From Dicyema japonicum (taxonomy: Eukaryota; Dicyemida; Rhombozoa; Dicyemidae): a stretch of 64,000 nt of DNA. The stretch is taken from the NCBI GenBank assembly GCA_011109175.1, contig RDEW01000004.1:1759355-1823354 (forward strand), in the 5' to 3' direction. This document shows, piece after piece, positions 21,015 to 32,289 of this stretch. A program made the position numbers and the translations under genes. The stretch's first letter is position 1. Every line of letters begins with the position of its first letter. The notes under the pieces are model-generated. The model saw nothing but the letters and a program-made list of their open reading frames with translations. It was not told where the DNA came from and searched no databases.

Positions 21015-21326
21015 ATGGCTGGTCGAGTGTATGTTTGCAGAGTTGGGAATCTTGTTCGAGTTGTCTCTTATGAAATACAAGTGATGAGTGTTTTTTGATG
21101 TCTTTAGGAGGTTGAGATCATCTATGTTGAAAGTTTCGCTGATGTAAACGAGGTAATGCAATTAATGGCAAACATACTGTCTGATGTAGGATATGAACAA
21201 AAAGGTGACTTTGAGTTTGAGACAACTGCTACAAATAATGAGATCGTAGATGCTTTGTGTTTAAATTTACTCTTGTATTCTCTCTTTATTACTTTCTCAC
21301 CCGTTTCTGATTCTAATTATAAATAA
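21015..21326 (+). CDS. Unrecognised 94-residue protein, one 27-nt intron
   Basis: Exon 21015-21080, intron 21081-21107 (27 nt, GTGATG...TCTTTAG with an internal TGA), exon 21108-21326. Without splicing the frame stops after 29 codons; with it the frame runs for 94. The protein begins MAGRVYVCRVGNLVRVVSYE, has an acidic middle (QEVEIIYVESFADVNEVMQL), then FEFETTATNNEIVDAL and a hydrophobic C-terminus (LLLYSLFITF) that might be a tail anchor. The weakly similar segment FSFHAATSNNEEIM at 25.15 kb could be a decayed relative. Start is the first ATG after the L2 end. Family not recognised. Confidence 0.65.
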
Positions 21327-21359
21327 TAATATTTTAATTTACTTTAACTTTTTAGTTTT

Positions 21360-21575
21360 TTAACAATTTGAGTTTGTTTTTATGATCTCGTTTGATCCCC
21401 GAAGGGAAATTTCTAGGACATCTTTGCTCATGGCCTTTTGTATCCTCAACAAAGACACAATACCGCTTATGCTATCTTGCCAATGTTCATTTGGATCCTT
21501 ACTTCTTATTTCGTTAAATCCTCAACCAAGACTTTGGTCATCTCATTTGATATGCCTATTACTCATGTAATCGAT
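21360..21575 (-). CDS. Partial minus-strand coding region, unknown
   Basis: A minus-strand open segment reads RSKDPNEHWQDSISGIVSLL, RIQKAMSKDVLEISLRGSNE and stops at 21360. Just upstream another frame reads MTKVLVEDLTK. No GT...AG pair joins them in phase, so there is an indel, a missed intron or decay. It converges on the preceding plus-strand gene with only 34 bp between the stops. Family unknown. Confidence 0.4.
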
Positions 21576-21854
21576 ATTGCTGAGTTCATGATAATTGACA
21601 GTGAATAATGGGGCAATGTAAATTAGGTCATGGATAAAATGTCAATTTGTAGAATAAATTCAAAAGTGACCATTATGTAAAAGAAGAATAGTCATGGGCC
21701 ACAGTGACCAATAACAGACCCCGAAGCATGACAATTTTTGGTCACATTATACAATTGGACATTGATTTTTAACCAAAAAGCAAGTTAGCCGCTAATATTG
21801 ATTTACGTAGACCAAACCCAAATATATAAGCAAATCCTGTCAACTTTGATCAAA

Positions 21855-22223
21855 ATGTGTCGAGAGAAGGATGAGATGACAAAGAATAAGCACGAGTTAA
21901 ACATGAATTTTCTAATACCTGACCAAGACGATTTTATAAGCATTGATCATTCTGACTACGAGGACCTCCTGTCTGCCATAGATATTTTGGAAATTTTTCA
22001 TATATACGATCGTCGAGATTTGATTCTGGATTGGAATGATGTGGGAAACTATGGGATGGACTCTGAACTACTTATCGACATGGCTGGTGGCATCTCACCA
22101 GTTGAAGAAACAGGATCAGAAAAGTACGGAGAATCTTTAGTGAATGATAGCGATGATATGATCGAAGAATTTATTAATTCAAGAGACAGGTCTAAACAGG
22201 ACAAGGATGACGATGTCGAATAA
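21855..22223 (+). CDS. Acidic 122-residue protein (ancestral copy of a tandem pair)
   Basis: Single open frame, ATG at 21855 (MCREKDEMTKNKHELNMNFL) to TAA. The frame is open further upstream, but the ATG position is conserved in the downstream copy, which decides the start. Very acidic: DQDDFISIDHSDYEDLLSAI in the middle and SRDRSKQDKDDDVE at the end. No signal peptide, span or known domain. The layout suggests a disordered intracellular protein. A degraded duplicate lies at 22763-23109, separated by an L3 relic. No intron is needed. Confidence 0.7.
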   Translation: MCREKDEMTKNKHELNMNFLIPDQDDFISIDHSDYEDLLSAIDILEIFHIYDRRDLILDWNDVGNYGMDSELLIDMAGGISPVEETGSEKYGESLVNDSDDMIEEFINSRDRSKQDKDDDVE

Positions 22224-22327
22224 AGCATGTCACAGTACTTTTAAAAAATCCGCGGATTAACGATTTTTTTAAATTTTCGCTTTTTTAATAAAATTTGGAA
22301 TATAAACCTTGTTTTGTGATTTTTAAA

Positions 22328-22590
22328 TTAGTTAATTATCCCTGCCTCATAACTTGTAGGAGACCAGCGGCTATTAGCAGCAAATACCGGTCGCTTTCTT
22401 AGATCGGTCAGTCTTGTAGACGAACATTGTACTCTTTCAAGACATTCAAAAGGTGATTTTTTTGTCAACTCGGAGAGGTTGCAGAAGGAACAGTGGATAT
22501 CTTTTAAATCATCCAGTTTACTTGCGTACATCGATACAGCGAGAGGGTGCTTACATCGTAGACGAGCCAGGTTTACCCGGATATCCATCG
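22328..22590 (-). mobile_element. L3 LINE C-terminal zinc-binding domain
   Basis: The minus strand reads VNLARLRCKHPLAVSMYASK, IHCSFCNLSE and ERVQCSS, the Cys-rich C-terminal domain of jockey/R1-like LINEs. It sits between the two copies of the acidic gene. Confidence 0.55.
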
Positions 22591-22762
22591 AGAGATAGAA
22601 TTCTGATTGGTCTATTGGGGTGGAAGGGATGGATGATGCATTTTCGACACTTCACTGGTTTTAGTGGCAATGAATAGAGGAAGTACATTTTTGTGAATTC
22701 CTATGTTGATTTACGTAGGTCCACGCCAAATATTTAAGCAACTTCTGTCAACTCCAAACAAA

Positions 22763-23109
22763 ATGTGTCGCGGTAAGGATAAGAAAGCAAAGAATAAGCT
22801 TGATTTTAACTTAAGTCACCTGAGGAGGTCGAGTTAGTAAGCGAGAATGAATTTGACGATGAGTTTCTCAAGATTTACATAGATGAGTCAGAAATGCAAC
22901 GAGTCGTTTATATTATGGAGTAATGGCGGGGAATACTGGGAGTTGGACGTGATGCTACATATCAACAGCGTTCATGTCATCTTACAAGTTGAAGAGAGAG
23001 GATCAGAGAAGTCCGGAGACTACACTCCTTTGATAGCAAGGAGATGATCGAAAAATCTAATAATTCAAATGATCAGTCAAAGTCGGATAAAAATGATAAT
23101 TTTGAATAA
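22763..23109 (+). pseudogene. Decayed tandem copy of the acidic gene
   Basis: Aligns end to end with 21855-22223: same start (ATGTGTCG), matching AAGAATAAGC, GTTGAAGA, GATCAGA and ATGATCGAAAAATCTAATAA segments and an FE-TAA end. A frame change occurs after about 20 codons and stops follow, although an open piece (SPEEVELVSENEFDDEFLKI) remains. The 5' flank (TTGATTTACGTAG) is also duplicated. It is likely dead; a short compensating intron of 23 nt starting near 22817 cannot be excluded. Confidence 0.7.
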
Positions 23110-23640
23110 CTTAATTTATTTTATTGAGCCAAAAAAGCCACCGTCATAGCCAAAACGAGAAAATTCAGGTGATCCCGGCCTCCCACAGCAGTCATCGCAT
23201 TCGTTCCTGGTGTTCAGACTGTGTTCCAGTACATTTACGATGAGGATGGGGTTAATCGCCTATTGCCTCAGTCGCATTAATAATAGTTCAAAGCTTCTGG
23301 GCAGAATTTCCTTTTAAGAAGACTCCTTCAATAGTTTCAGTGCCTTTGATTGAACGTTATAGATCTTGGTCAAGTTCGTTGTGGCAAGGTTTGTCCCCCA
23401 AACAGCACATGTATAACCAATTGTAGGTTCAATGCACTGCTTTTAGGCCATTGGAGTCTCTTAGATTTCCTAAAAAAACCATCATGAAGTTACTCACATC
23501 CCTCGATGCAACGACTATATCATCCGCATAGGGCATTAGTATGTCGTTGTCACCTTGTGGAATTATTAGATCATTCGTCATAAGATTGAATAAAAGGGGT
23601 GATGATGGGGAACCCCGAGGGTTAGGGTTGCAAATTTATT
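23110..23640 (-). mobile_element. L3 LINE, 5'-truncated minus-strand copy
   Basis: The minus strand reads RGSPSSPLLFNLMTNDLI then ILMPYADDIVVASRD (RT blocks with intact YADD) and runs to the GGATCACCTGAATTTTCTCG...TTTTTTGGCTCAATAAAAT 3' end, abutting the acidic pseudogene. Confidence 0.75.
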
Positions 23641-23644
23641 CTTT

Positions 23645-24235
23645 TAATATATTTGGTGATGCAGGTATTTATATATGCGTTGTATAGTCATGTTCTTAGA
23701 TTTGTTTCTATTAGTTTTCGTCGATATCTTCTGCATTTTCTTATACATGGCAGTAGTTAGAACTCTTCTATACATCATGTCCTCACTATCACCAAGTAAG
23801 GATCCCAATTTCCTTTTTTCCTCCAATTTTCATCAATATATTTTAATTTCCTTTCGTTCAGTCTTTTTCTGATTAACTTGCAGAGACCAATTCTTAAATT
23901 CTCCAGGGATTTTCTCTAAAGCAAGTCCAAGTTCAGATCATTTTCTGACACAAAATCTATGTCATCTGCATATATAATCTCCACCGGCATGCATCCTTCA
24001 CATTTTGTTCTAAGAGCTCTCAATTCCAGGTATACGACGAATAGAACCGGAGATAGAGAATCCCCTGAGGTATTCCAACTGTTGTCCCGAAATGCTTCGA
24101 TGTTGTGTTCCCAACTCGTACAGTTAATTCAGTGTTTGATAATAAGAAACAGACAGGTCTTGTGTTATCCTCATCAAGAAAACTCCCAGCAACGTCCAAT
24201 TTAATGGTTCTAGGTTGGTCCGAGAAGATTTCAAA
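23645..24235 (-). mobile_element. L1 LINE, reverse-transcriptase part
   Basis: The minus strand reads DVAGSFLDEDNTRPVCFLLS, TTVGIPQG, GDSLSPVLFVVYLELRALRT and IIYADDIDFVSENDLNLDLL. The catalytic YADD is intact; one frameshift separates GIPQG from DSLSP. Confidence 0.75.
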
Positions 24236-24560
24236 AAAGAAATTATTCTCTGTGGCACAATCGAGGCCAATAAGCATCGACATTATTGAATAAAGATGGA
24301 GACTGTTTGGGCACGTGCTTAGAATGGACATAAACGCCCCTGCAAATATAATAATGGACAATTACTTTAGCAATGAGAACAAACCATCGTTCAGAGGAAG
24401 ACCCAGAGTCACTCTACCCGTGTCTCTTAACAAGGATCTTAATGGAATTGAAAGAAAACTTAAATCTGCAGAAGACCTAGGAGATCTAAGGACAGATGCG
24501 CAAAGCAAAGGACGATGGAGACGCCTAGTGAAGCAAATATCCCAATAACCCTGTACCTTC
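24236..24560 (+). mobile_element. L1 LINE C-terminal block
   Basis: Reads SRPISIDIIE, stop, RWRLFGHVLRMDINAPANII, FRGRPRVTLPVSL and SKGRWRRLVKQISQ. Opposite orientation to the adjacent L1 RT part, so one fragment was inverted or two copies inserted head to head. Confidence 0.7.
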
Positions 24561-24639
24561 CTCAGTGTTTTCATGAGACCCAAAAATGGCATTATTCCCC
24601 AACTGTTTTTTGAAGGGAGACAAATCACATAAAAGTACT

Positions 24640-25160
24640 GTCAAGATTCTTTGAGCAATCGACGCACTTATGACCTCAGCAAACGTGTGTTGAATGTAAT
24701 CAGTGTGTCTCCACGAAAATCGAACTTTGTAAAAATGTTACTTTCCAAATTCAAAGGATCGTTCGATTCAACAGTAGGTCCCTTGTATACCCAATTTATC
24801 TAGCCAACTATCAATCATGGTTGGTGAACAAACCCACGTTGAGAAGATTTATTGTACACAGTCTAGAGCCGTCAAGGACATCTTTCGACTCACGGGGATG
24901 TGATCAAGGGAACCCAGTTAGAAAACCTCATGAGGAATTCGGGTTTCACAATCGTCCAACACGAAAGATCGCCCAAAAAACGTGTATACAGCAAATGCGT
25001 GGGTTCCAGAGAGAAATGCTGGGAAACGATGCGGTCAATAATAAGAATAGTTGAGATCACCTGATGACTACCCCAAAATTTGTTAATATCATGTTGATTT
25101 TGGCTTAATAATATGCACTCGTGCTACAAAAAATGTACCTCAGAGATCAATCATTTTCAT
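24640..25160. other. Spacer, possible relic of the 21-kb gene
   Basis: No supported gene. Near 25131-25190 a plus-strand piece reads FSFHAATSNNEEIM, similar to FEFETTATNNEIV of the 21015-21326 gene. Chance similarity is possible. Confidence 0.2.
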
Positions 25161-25232
25161 TTCATGCTGCAACTTCTAATAATGAAGAAATTATGTGAAA
25201 GTAAATTTTTTATTTTATTTATTTTTTAGTTT

Positions 25233-25860
25233 TCAGTTTTGATTGACCTCCTCCGGTAAGATGATCCGTTCGTTTGATGTCTTCTTGTTTAAGTCAAATA
25301 TCTCTCCTTTCACAAAGAAAATTTGTTCAAAGTGTAATGCGCCGAACTTTGTATGTTCGGTAGCATTTCCTATTGTTTTTACATTTCTGCCTTGCAGAAG
25401 AAGCCCTCCTGATTGGTTCCACCTCTTCATTGGTCGAATTGCCATAAATGTTACAGCGCTGTTAAAGAGTTCGACCTCTTTAATATTGTTTACCAAGTGG
25501 GTGGTGATGTTGCTTGTTTAAGAAATCGATTTTCTCTCAATTCGCCTTTTTTCTTGATTCAGTTTGGAAACAGTTTGCGGATTCACATTATTTTCAGATC
25601 TGATCTTTAAATCCTTCTGCAGATACAATAGGGTGACGCCGATTGCTTAGGTTTTCCAAGGTGTTTGTCAGCCGCGGGAAAGATCCTCCTTACAGTTTCG
25701 TACTATGTCTTTCCCGGTTGTAGATCCGTTCCTATATTTCTGATTGACACACTCTTGATATTCTGTATGCAGTCTTGCAACGAGTCCAAGAGTTCAATCA
25801 TATACCTCCTTCTTGATCTCGTGGAATTCCCACACATTGTGTTTGGATGAAACATCTACT
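25233..25860 (-). CDS. Unresolved minus-strand coding region (gene or young pseudogene)
   Basis: The 25233-25496 frame encodes KEVELFNSAVTFMAIRPMKR, GGLLLQGRNVKTIGNATEHT and KFGALHFEQIFFVKGEIFDL to TGA. The same frame continues upstream (KDLKIRSENNVNPQTVSKLN) except for one TAA. Further upstream two frames alternate, one starting MCGNSTRSRRRYMIELLDSL. Candidate micro-introns exist (19 nt starting GTGTCAATC near 25750), but no single model restores every join. It is either a gene with introns I cannot place or a recent pseudogene. No family recognised. Confidence 0.4.
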
Positions 25861-25869
25861 TAAATTCGA

Positions 25870-28800
25870 GTGTTAATCTCATAATCATCTTCCGTAGTTA
25901 GATCAGATTTAGATTAAATTTTGAAGACATAATTATGTGGTCACTGATAAGAATGAGTCATCTATAAGACTTCGAGTCGCGAACAGAGATTTGTTTTTTA
26001 ATCGACAAACAATATAATCAATTATAAATCTTTATCGGATTTCCAGTGTTCGAAAGTCATGAGCCTTCCCAGATTGTTTTATGACGTCCGGAATGTTGGA
26101 ATTGGGTGTTGCATAGGAACAAGTCAAAAGCATTCCAATCGCCCGTAATAAGATGAATGAGAAAGACTTTAGGTGAGATACAATCTTTAAAAGTTCTTCG
26201 TAGAAAGCGCCAATTCTTCCAGTCTTAGAAATGCGGCCACTATACGTGGCGTACACATTCGCAAGAGAGATTAGCTGTCTAGATTTCCCTCTGGGACCAA
26301 TAAGTAGTTAAATGATGCTAATCCGATCATTTTTCTTCCAAAAGCAATGTAATCCGTAAAGTAAATACTTGTGCACAGCGAAAACCTATCCATAGAATTT
26401 GTAGTCCGATACAGCAGACTGAACATCGAATCATTAATATTAATAACTTGTTTTACAATCTTTGGATTTTATTCTAAAGTAGTGATAAGATAAATATTAT
26501 TAATATTAAATTAATATTTAAAATATTAAATTTAAATAAATCAAATAGTGGGAAACAAAGATTGATAGTCGGTAAATGCAAAAGGAAGGAATTTATTTGA
26601 TAACAGAGATACGGCTATGAATAATGACAAAAAATCAGAAAGGAAGGTTTTTTAATCAATATGAAGACTGTATAACATACAATATAAGAGAAGAGCGTTA
26701 CAACTGATTAGTATGGTCAACTTGTGACATCAGTCGACCTTTACTTTATGGATGAGGATGGAAACAAACTTAAAGTATGTTGAATTGTAACAAAAGCTAA
26801 CTATGCTCTATAAAGCATATTTTTACGTGCTGTATGATGATGTTCTCATTGGACAAAAACATTCAACAAGAACAACAAATTTTGAGGATTTATAACTTCG
26901 TATTTCCTTTATGGAAATGTATCATATCTATGTCATAATAGAGATTCTAGTCATCAATCGTGATGTGGTACCTCATGATGTTCATGATTTTGAGTATATA
27001 CCCATTCCTGGGGTTGATGGAAAGTTTACAATGATAAATCAGCCAGATGAAGTTATATTTATATTAATAACAGAAATCTGCATTGACTACCTTTCTTGAC
27101 AACGTGATACAATTTCAGCGGATGCATTTGTCACATTTAAGATGCTAGAGCTTCATTTCACAATATAACCATATGTGATGAGATTGGAGTAAAGAAGGGT
27201 TATCAAGGAGATTATATTTGTCATTGTGCATGTATAATGGATAAGTTTATTTTATTGTTATATTAGATGAGTGAAAAGAGATAGTTATTTACCAATTAGG
27301 AGTCAGGGACTTAAAGGAGTAATCGAACTAAATTAAAGTATGAAACAGTTGAGGTGGACCCTGAAGATGTGTTTTCTAAGGAAATGAGGATCTTCAACCT
27401 CCGAAGCTCACTCTGATGTTGTTGCTACTTATTATTTAATTTTATTCACACTTATATATTTTCATTAATCATTGCACATTCTTGATGAGGTTGTAATTAC
27501 ATTATATTTAAGGTTCTAAGAAAAGAAACAGGCATTCTCTTTAGGTACTATTGACACAAGCATCTAAAGTGGACAATCAAACATATGTAAGCAGATTGTT
27601 TTACTGAGGATGGACAAGTCATATAATCAGAGACATATATGTGGGCACTTGAGGGATTCGAAAATGGACTTTTAGAACTGATATACTATATAAATTTAGA
27701 ATTGTAGTAATTATAATAATTTAAAGAATGTATCTACCATCGAATGGCTAACTAATAATATTCGTTCTGTTCTACATTTATTATTCTCTGAGGAACATAA
27801 TATCTATTTTGGAACTTATGTTGACTGCTTAAACAAATTGGACATTTGAAATCATCCACATTTATTTGTACACCATTAATACACCATGTGGATGTTGGGA
27901 CTATGTGTCCAAATAATATATTGACTAATAGACTACAGGTTAATACTCTAGACTACCTTATCCATATGCCATTCCAAGTGATGGTAAATGTGCCTAAAAT
28001 CATGTTAATTACCTTCGTTCAAACTGTCAACAAGAGTTGATTTGGAATTGAGAGGACAGAATAGTAAGGACTAATGTACATTGCAGTGCTAACTATGGAG
28101 AACTTAAATTTATTACAAAACAATTGGAGGAAATATTTACAGAAAAAGGAAAAGAATTCCATTTCATTAACTACTAAAGGATGAAGAATAAAAATTAAGA
28201 GTATTATTTTGAATTAATTTACTATCAGAAAGCCTATCACACAATTCATATTGCACTTGTAAAAGAAATAGCTATAGTTTGTAAATGAGAGAATCCTTTT
28301 TATATAATACTGCAAGGGATTTCAAAGATAGGACGTGGACGTTTAAGGTATTATTGAAGATATCGAAATATAAACTTTCATATGCCAATGAAAATGGAGA
28401 GCGTATTTAATTTATTAAAAAGTGAATGTTTTAATAAATTTAAACTTAATTATGATTTTTTTCAATTGGGTAAATGTTTATTAAAAACGGTTTGTTGTGT
28501 TTGTTATATACTGCACGGTAGTTTAGTATGGAAATGACTGGAATTGTTTTTAATACTGGTTCTGCTATTATTAATAAAACATGGAGATATAACGAATTGG
28601 GTTGTTATATTATTTAATACTAGTAGGCCATTGGAATTGGATACTTATTGAATTTGGTATTGCATCCACTTTTCCTGATTCTGTTATAGCATCAACCATG
28701 ACAGTAGCAATATCACTCATTAACGAAATATTAAATCATATGGTCAAGTTAGTTTTGCCATTAATTTATAAAAAAATTTTACATATTATTAATACAGGAA

Positions 28801-29050
28801 TTAGTTAATGAAACTAAATATATTTATTCTACTCAATCTGAGAATTCTATATCTTTGAGATTGGTGGTCCATATTTGGCTGTGATTCTCTCTGCTTCCAA
28901 ATATGAGGGAAAGGAATTAAACAAACGGTATGCTGTATTTGACCATTCTAAGTTGAACTCGAAGGTTTTTCTAGTATTCACTTTAGGGTTTTGAGACAAA
29001 ACGACGGGAGAGTTACAGTTGGTAAAAATTTTCCGTCTTTAGTCTTTGAG
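25870..29050. other. About 3 kb with no recognisable gene
   Basis: Very AT-rich. Short frames such as 26911-27099 and 28602-28808 lack motifs and have no splice partners. Repeated TATT/ATTA tracts dominate near 26450-26560. If a transposon lies here, it is too decayed to name. Confidence 0.4.
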
Positions 29051-29054
29051 TCGT

Positions 29055-29127
29055 TCTTGGATGGGAATAATCTTGAATCTGCTTTAATAGTACCGTCTTG
29101 GATGGGAATAATCTTGAATCTGCTTTA
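29055..29127. repeat. Tandem duplication, 41-bp period
   Basis: TCTTGGATGGGAATAATCTT and the following 12 bases occur at 29055 and again at 29096, apparently a replication slip. Confidence 0.8.
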
Positions 29128-29509
29128 TCAGTCGCTAATTATTCCCTGGACATTTTTTACTCAAATGGGGCTTCTCAGACAGACTGAATTGTTCAAATAT
29201 CTTTCAGAAAGTAGAAACATTTCACGTGCTCTGGAAAGTTATGGAAAACAAAAATAAATAACTACAGTAAGCTTAGCTGAGGTACATATTTGCAAATTAT
29301 TAGAGCTATTCTGTCCCATGGTGGTTACGCGTCCTATGCTGGTAACATGTCTCCGTCAATCGCAGTTAGATGTCATACTTAATGTGACTTTAATCATTTT
29401 TACTCATTTCGGAAATATATAATTTTGTCGTTATTCATAAATATTCAACATGTGCTTTTATGGAATACCAAATTATCCTTAATCACAAGTAATTAAATAA
29501 GGAAATCGG

Positions 29510-29695
29510 GGAAAATTGGCCCACCGCAAGAAAGACGTGCGGGAAGCGGTCTGGCTGAGGCAAAGAATTGGTATCGCAGTTATCCGCGGAAACGCTTACT
29601 CCGTGATGTCAGCAGCCGCTCTCCCCATTGTTAATAAATAATATTTTATTGTTAATAAATTTTTGTTTAAAAAAAAAAAAAATTAAATAATAGTT
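29510..29695 (+). mobile_element. L2 LINE 3' end with poly(A)
   Basis: Reads DVREAVWLRQRIGIAVIRGN, AYSVMSAAALPIVNK, stop, then AATAAATTTTTG and a run of 14 A. It is the only L2 end here with a clear poly(A) tail, so the copy is retrotransposed and fairly recent. Confidence 0.75.
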
Positions 29696-29809
29696 TATTT
29701 GTTTCATGGGATCATAGAAAGGTTTGACAAGAAATTTTTCAATCAACTAAAAACTGGAAAAATTAATTAAAAAAGAAGTGAGCATAAAGGTTTTTTTTTA
29801 ATTTCACAG

Positions 29810-30258
29810 AAAGTGAGAGTTCGGATGATGTTTTTCCACGATCAACAGAGATTTTGACGTGGAACATATTTCAAATGTTTCAGGTAATTATCGTATAAAA
29901 TATGCTGAAAACATAGATGCAGATCATTTTGATCTTAATTTTTTCCACCAAATCTAAATTCAGCCTATTTTTATTGGAATGGTATTTTTAATGAATAATT
30001 TTAGATACGAGTCTTAGATTATGGAGCTGATTCATGGCTAAAGTTGAGCAGATTTGAATTTCCATTTGAAGAACCAAGTGAAAGTATTCCAATTTGTCTA
30101 ACAACCGAGTAGAAGTATGTTTAATATTGTTATAACAGATCAGGGCACTTTTAGGAGAATTAAAAATAGTCAACTTAGCCAAATCAAGAAAATATAGACT
30201 TACAAAAAATAAATTCTTTGATTTTTTTATTAGAAACCAATTAATATTGATTGAATGA
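29810..30258 (+). CDS. Small four-exon gene, possible Tudor-like segment (5' end missing)
   Basis: Exons: 29810-29883 after a poly-T TTTCACAG acceptor, 29964-29981, 30005-30108, 30144-30258. Introns are 80, 23 (GTATTTT...TTTTAG) and 35 nt, and all joins are in phase. The protein reads ESESSDDVFPRSTEILTWNI, then PIFIGM-IRVLDYGADSWLKLS, FPFEEPSESIPICL and LGELKIVNLAKSRKYRLT. The VLDYG pattern followed by a proline-rich segment resembles the VDYGN core of Tudor domains, but the match is short. An L2 copy with poly(A) lies just upstream and may have separated the first exon. The tiny 18-nt exon is bounded by good sites. Function inferred weakly. Confidence 0.5.
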
Positions 30259-30264
30259 CAGGTG

Positions 30265-31150
30265 ACATGTAACCAGCACAGGATGGGTAACCCTGCGGGA
30301 CGCGACATATACCATTTGTACTCTTTTAGGTAGAAAATAGAGTAAGAGATCTCTATTTGAGGAAATGGCTTAATTATCATCCTTTTCAAGTGATTTTGGC
30401 ATTAGGCATGTTATTGGTTGGAATTATTATATTGGACGATTTTAACAATACCGGCCTTTTCACAAGCAGTTGCATTGATAATTTATATTCACATTCCTGT
30501 CCCTAGAATCAGCCATCCTGATTGTCTTCAGAATAAACTGTTGCAGAATATATAACTGTTATCTTCATGTTATTTTGTTCTTTCTGTAGTAAATGTCTCT
30601 TTAAATCTGTATAGTTTAAAAACATTCTTAGTAGTTTCTTTTTGACGACATTATGAAGTATTGTGAATGCACGTTACGTATCCTTATGACTTCTTTATAC
30701 TCTGAATGTTTTATACATGTCTCGTTGTTATCTTAATCACTGCAATGATCATCACGCCGTTTTATAGTTGTTTTTAGTGTCAAAGTTCAACATCCAATGC
30801 CTTTTGAAGCGATTTCGTATTGCTGATTTATTTGTTTCGTCTTATGCCAATTTTGAAAGTGATATTGCATATTGTGATCTTTTTATAGTTTCTTCTATCT
30901 GAGCTACAGGATTTTAACCATAAGTGTTTTCATCATCAATAAATGATTTTAAAGCTTTTATCATCCTTGATCACGTGACTGTATTAAATAAGTTGTATTT
31001 TGTGGAAAAATATTATGTCGATGTTTGAATATTGTATAGAAGTATATAAGTTGTATTATCCATTAGTAATGCTATTTTCGTCTTTTCTTCATAATACGAC
31101 ATAGATATTTTCAAAAATACTTTTTGTTATCAAATCTTTGTATAAGCGTC
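30265..31150. other. AT-rich spacer
   Basis: No frame above about 60 codons on the coding side, no splice-joined frames. T-rich with scattered TATA-like sequence before the small ORF at 31158. Confidence 0.45.
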
Positions 31151-31157
31151 ATATTCA

Positions 31158-31358
31158 ATGCCAATGGCTTTTAGATTTACTATCCTAGTACTCTTGGCCA
31201 CGTTGACCTTCTTAGTGGTTTATATTTTTTCCATGTGTAGCTGCAACATAAAAGACACGAGAGACGTTCTATTCTTATGTCCGTTGGATAATTCACTTTT
31301 TTCGAAAATGATTTATAAAAATGTTGCAGTTTCGTCACAATTTAAAATATTTTTTTGA
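31158..31358 (+). CDS. Small membrane-anchored ORF (66 codons)
   Basis: ATG-initiated; residues 5-28 (FRFTILVLLATLTFLVVYIF) form a strong signal-anchor or signal peptide, then a short Cys-containing segment (SMCSCNIKDTRDVLFLCPL). It could be a secreted/membrane microprotein or the first exon of a longer gene. No downstream exon identified. A chance hydrophobic frame in T-rich DNA is possible. Confidence 0.3.
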   Translation: MPMAFRFTILVLLATLTFLVVYIFSMCSCNIKDTRDVLFLCPLDNSLFSKMIYKNVAVSSQFKIFF

Positions 31359-31799
31359 CCATTAAATTTGATCGAAAGTTTTCTGCTCTTTTTTATCAAC
31401 TGACCGTGCTTCGCCTTGAAGGCTTTGGATATTATATCAAATTATTTTCAAAATTAAGAATTGCAAGATTACTTGAGATTTAAAAAGCTTAAAATTTTTT
31501 ATTATAATTAATTTATTTACAAAAATAATATGAAATAAGAAAAAACTAAGAAACTGAAGACCTATTCAGTACAATCTGTTGTCGCATATTTATTTGTGGA
31601 GATTCGTGTAGAAACGAGAATCAGTACGGAGCAGTTGTAACGAAATAACAAAACATTTTTGTGTATGATAAGACAAAAAATATGATTACTCTTGTTGAAA
31701 CTGGGATCATTTCGCTAAACTGCCTCAAGCAGGTTCAAGTATGACCTACTGGCGAATAGAATTGAGATTATTCATCTCGCAAAGGTGAAAATAATCCCT

Positions 31800-32095
31800 G
31801 TGGTGATCGCATGGTATGGAATTGTCTCATAAGTTTTTCAGGGGCCACCTGGATGCCCTCAAGGTGGAAGAGTCGGTCAAAGCTTATATACAAACGCTAG
31901 TGTTACGGAAGACTTTGGAGAGTATGCAAGATAAGGAGAGGCGTGGAGTATCGATGCCTGGTGATGAGGAAGACGGCGCATGGAATGTCAACCTAGGGTA
32001 GTCTCTGAATGTGGGGTATGCAGCGACGTGAACACACCTATACAGGCAATAGAGGTTGGCCCCAAGAAGAGAAGATTGAGTTATACGGGCGTTAT
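31800..32095 (+). mobile_element. Probable LINE fragment
   Basis: GC-richer block with an open frame (SHKFFRGHLDALKVEESVKA, then DEEDGAWNVNLG) and CGVCSDVNTPIQAIEVGPKK in another frame, a Cys pair like those of LINE C-termini. The assignment is by composition and weak resemblance. Confidence 0.3.
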
Positions 32096-32289
32096 AAAAT
32101 AATTAATTTTACTTAATTTTTGTAATTAAACTTTAAGTTAATATTTCGTTATTAATTTCCTCACTTGTGCGATTATTATATCAAAAAATTTCATTATTAC
32201 TTTTAAAATGATACAATCTCTCGAAAAAAGAGGTTTCCCCGCAGTTTGGGTTTCGAGGCTGGACTGTATTTGATATACATAGAAAAATT

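Noticed and set aside
29988-30389. 133-codon minus-strand ORF
   Set aside because: It is antisense to a spliced plus-strand gene with consistent phases, so it is most likely a shadow frame.
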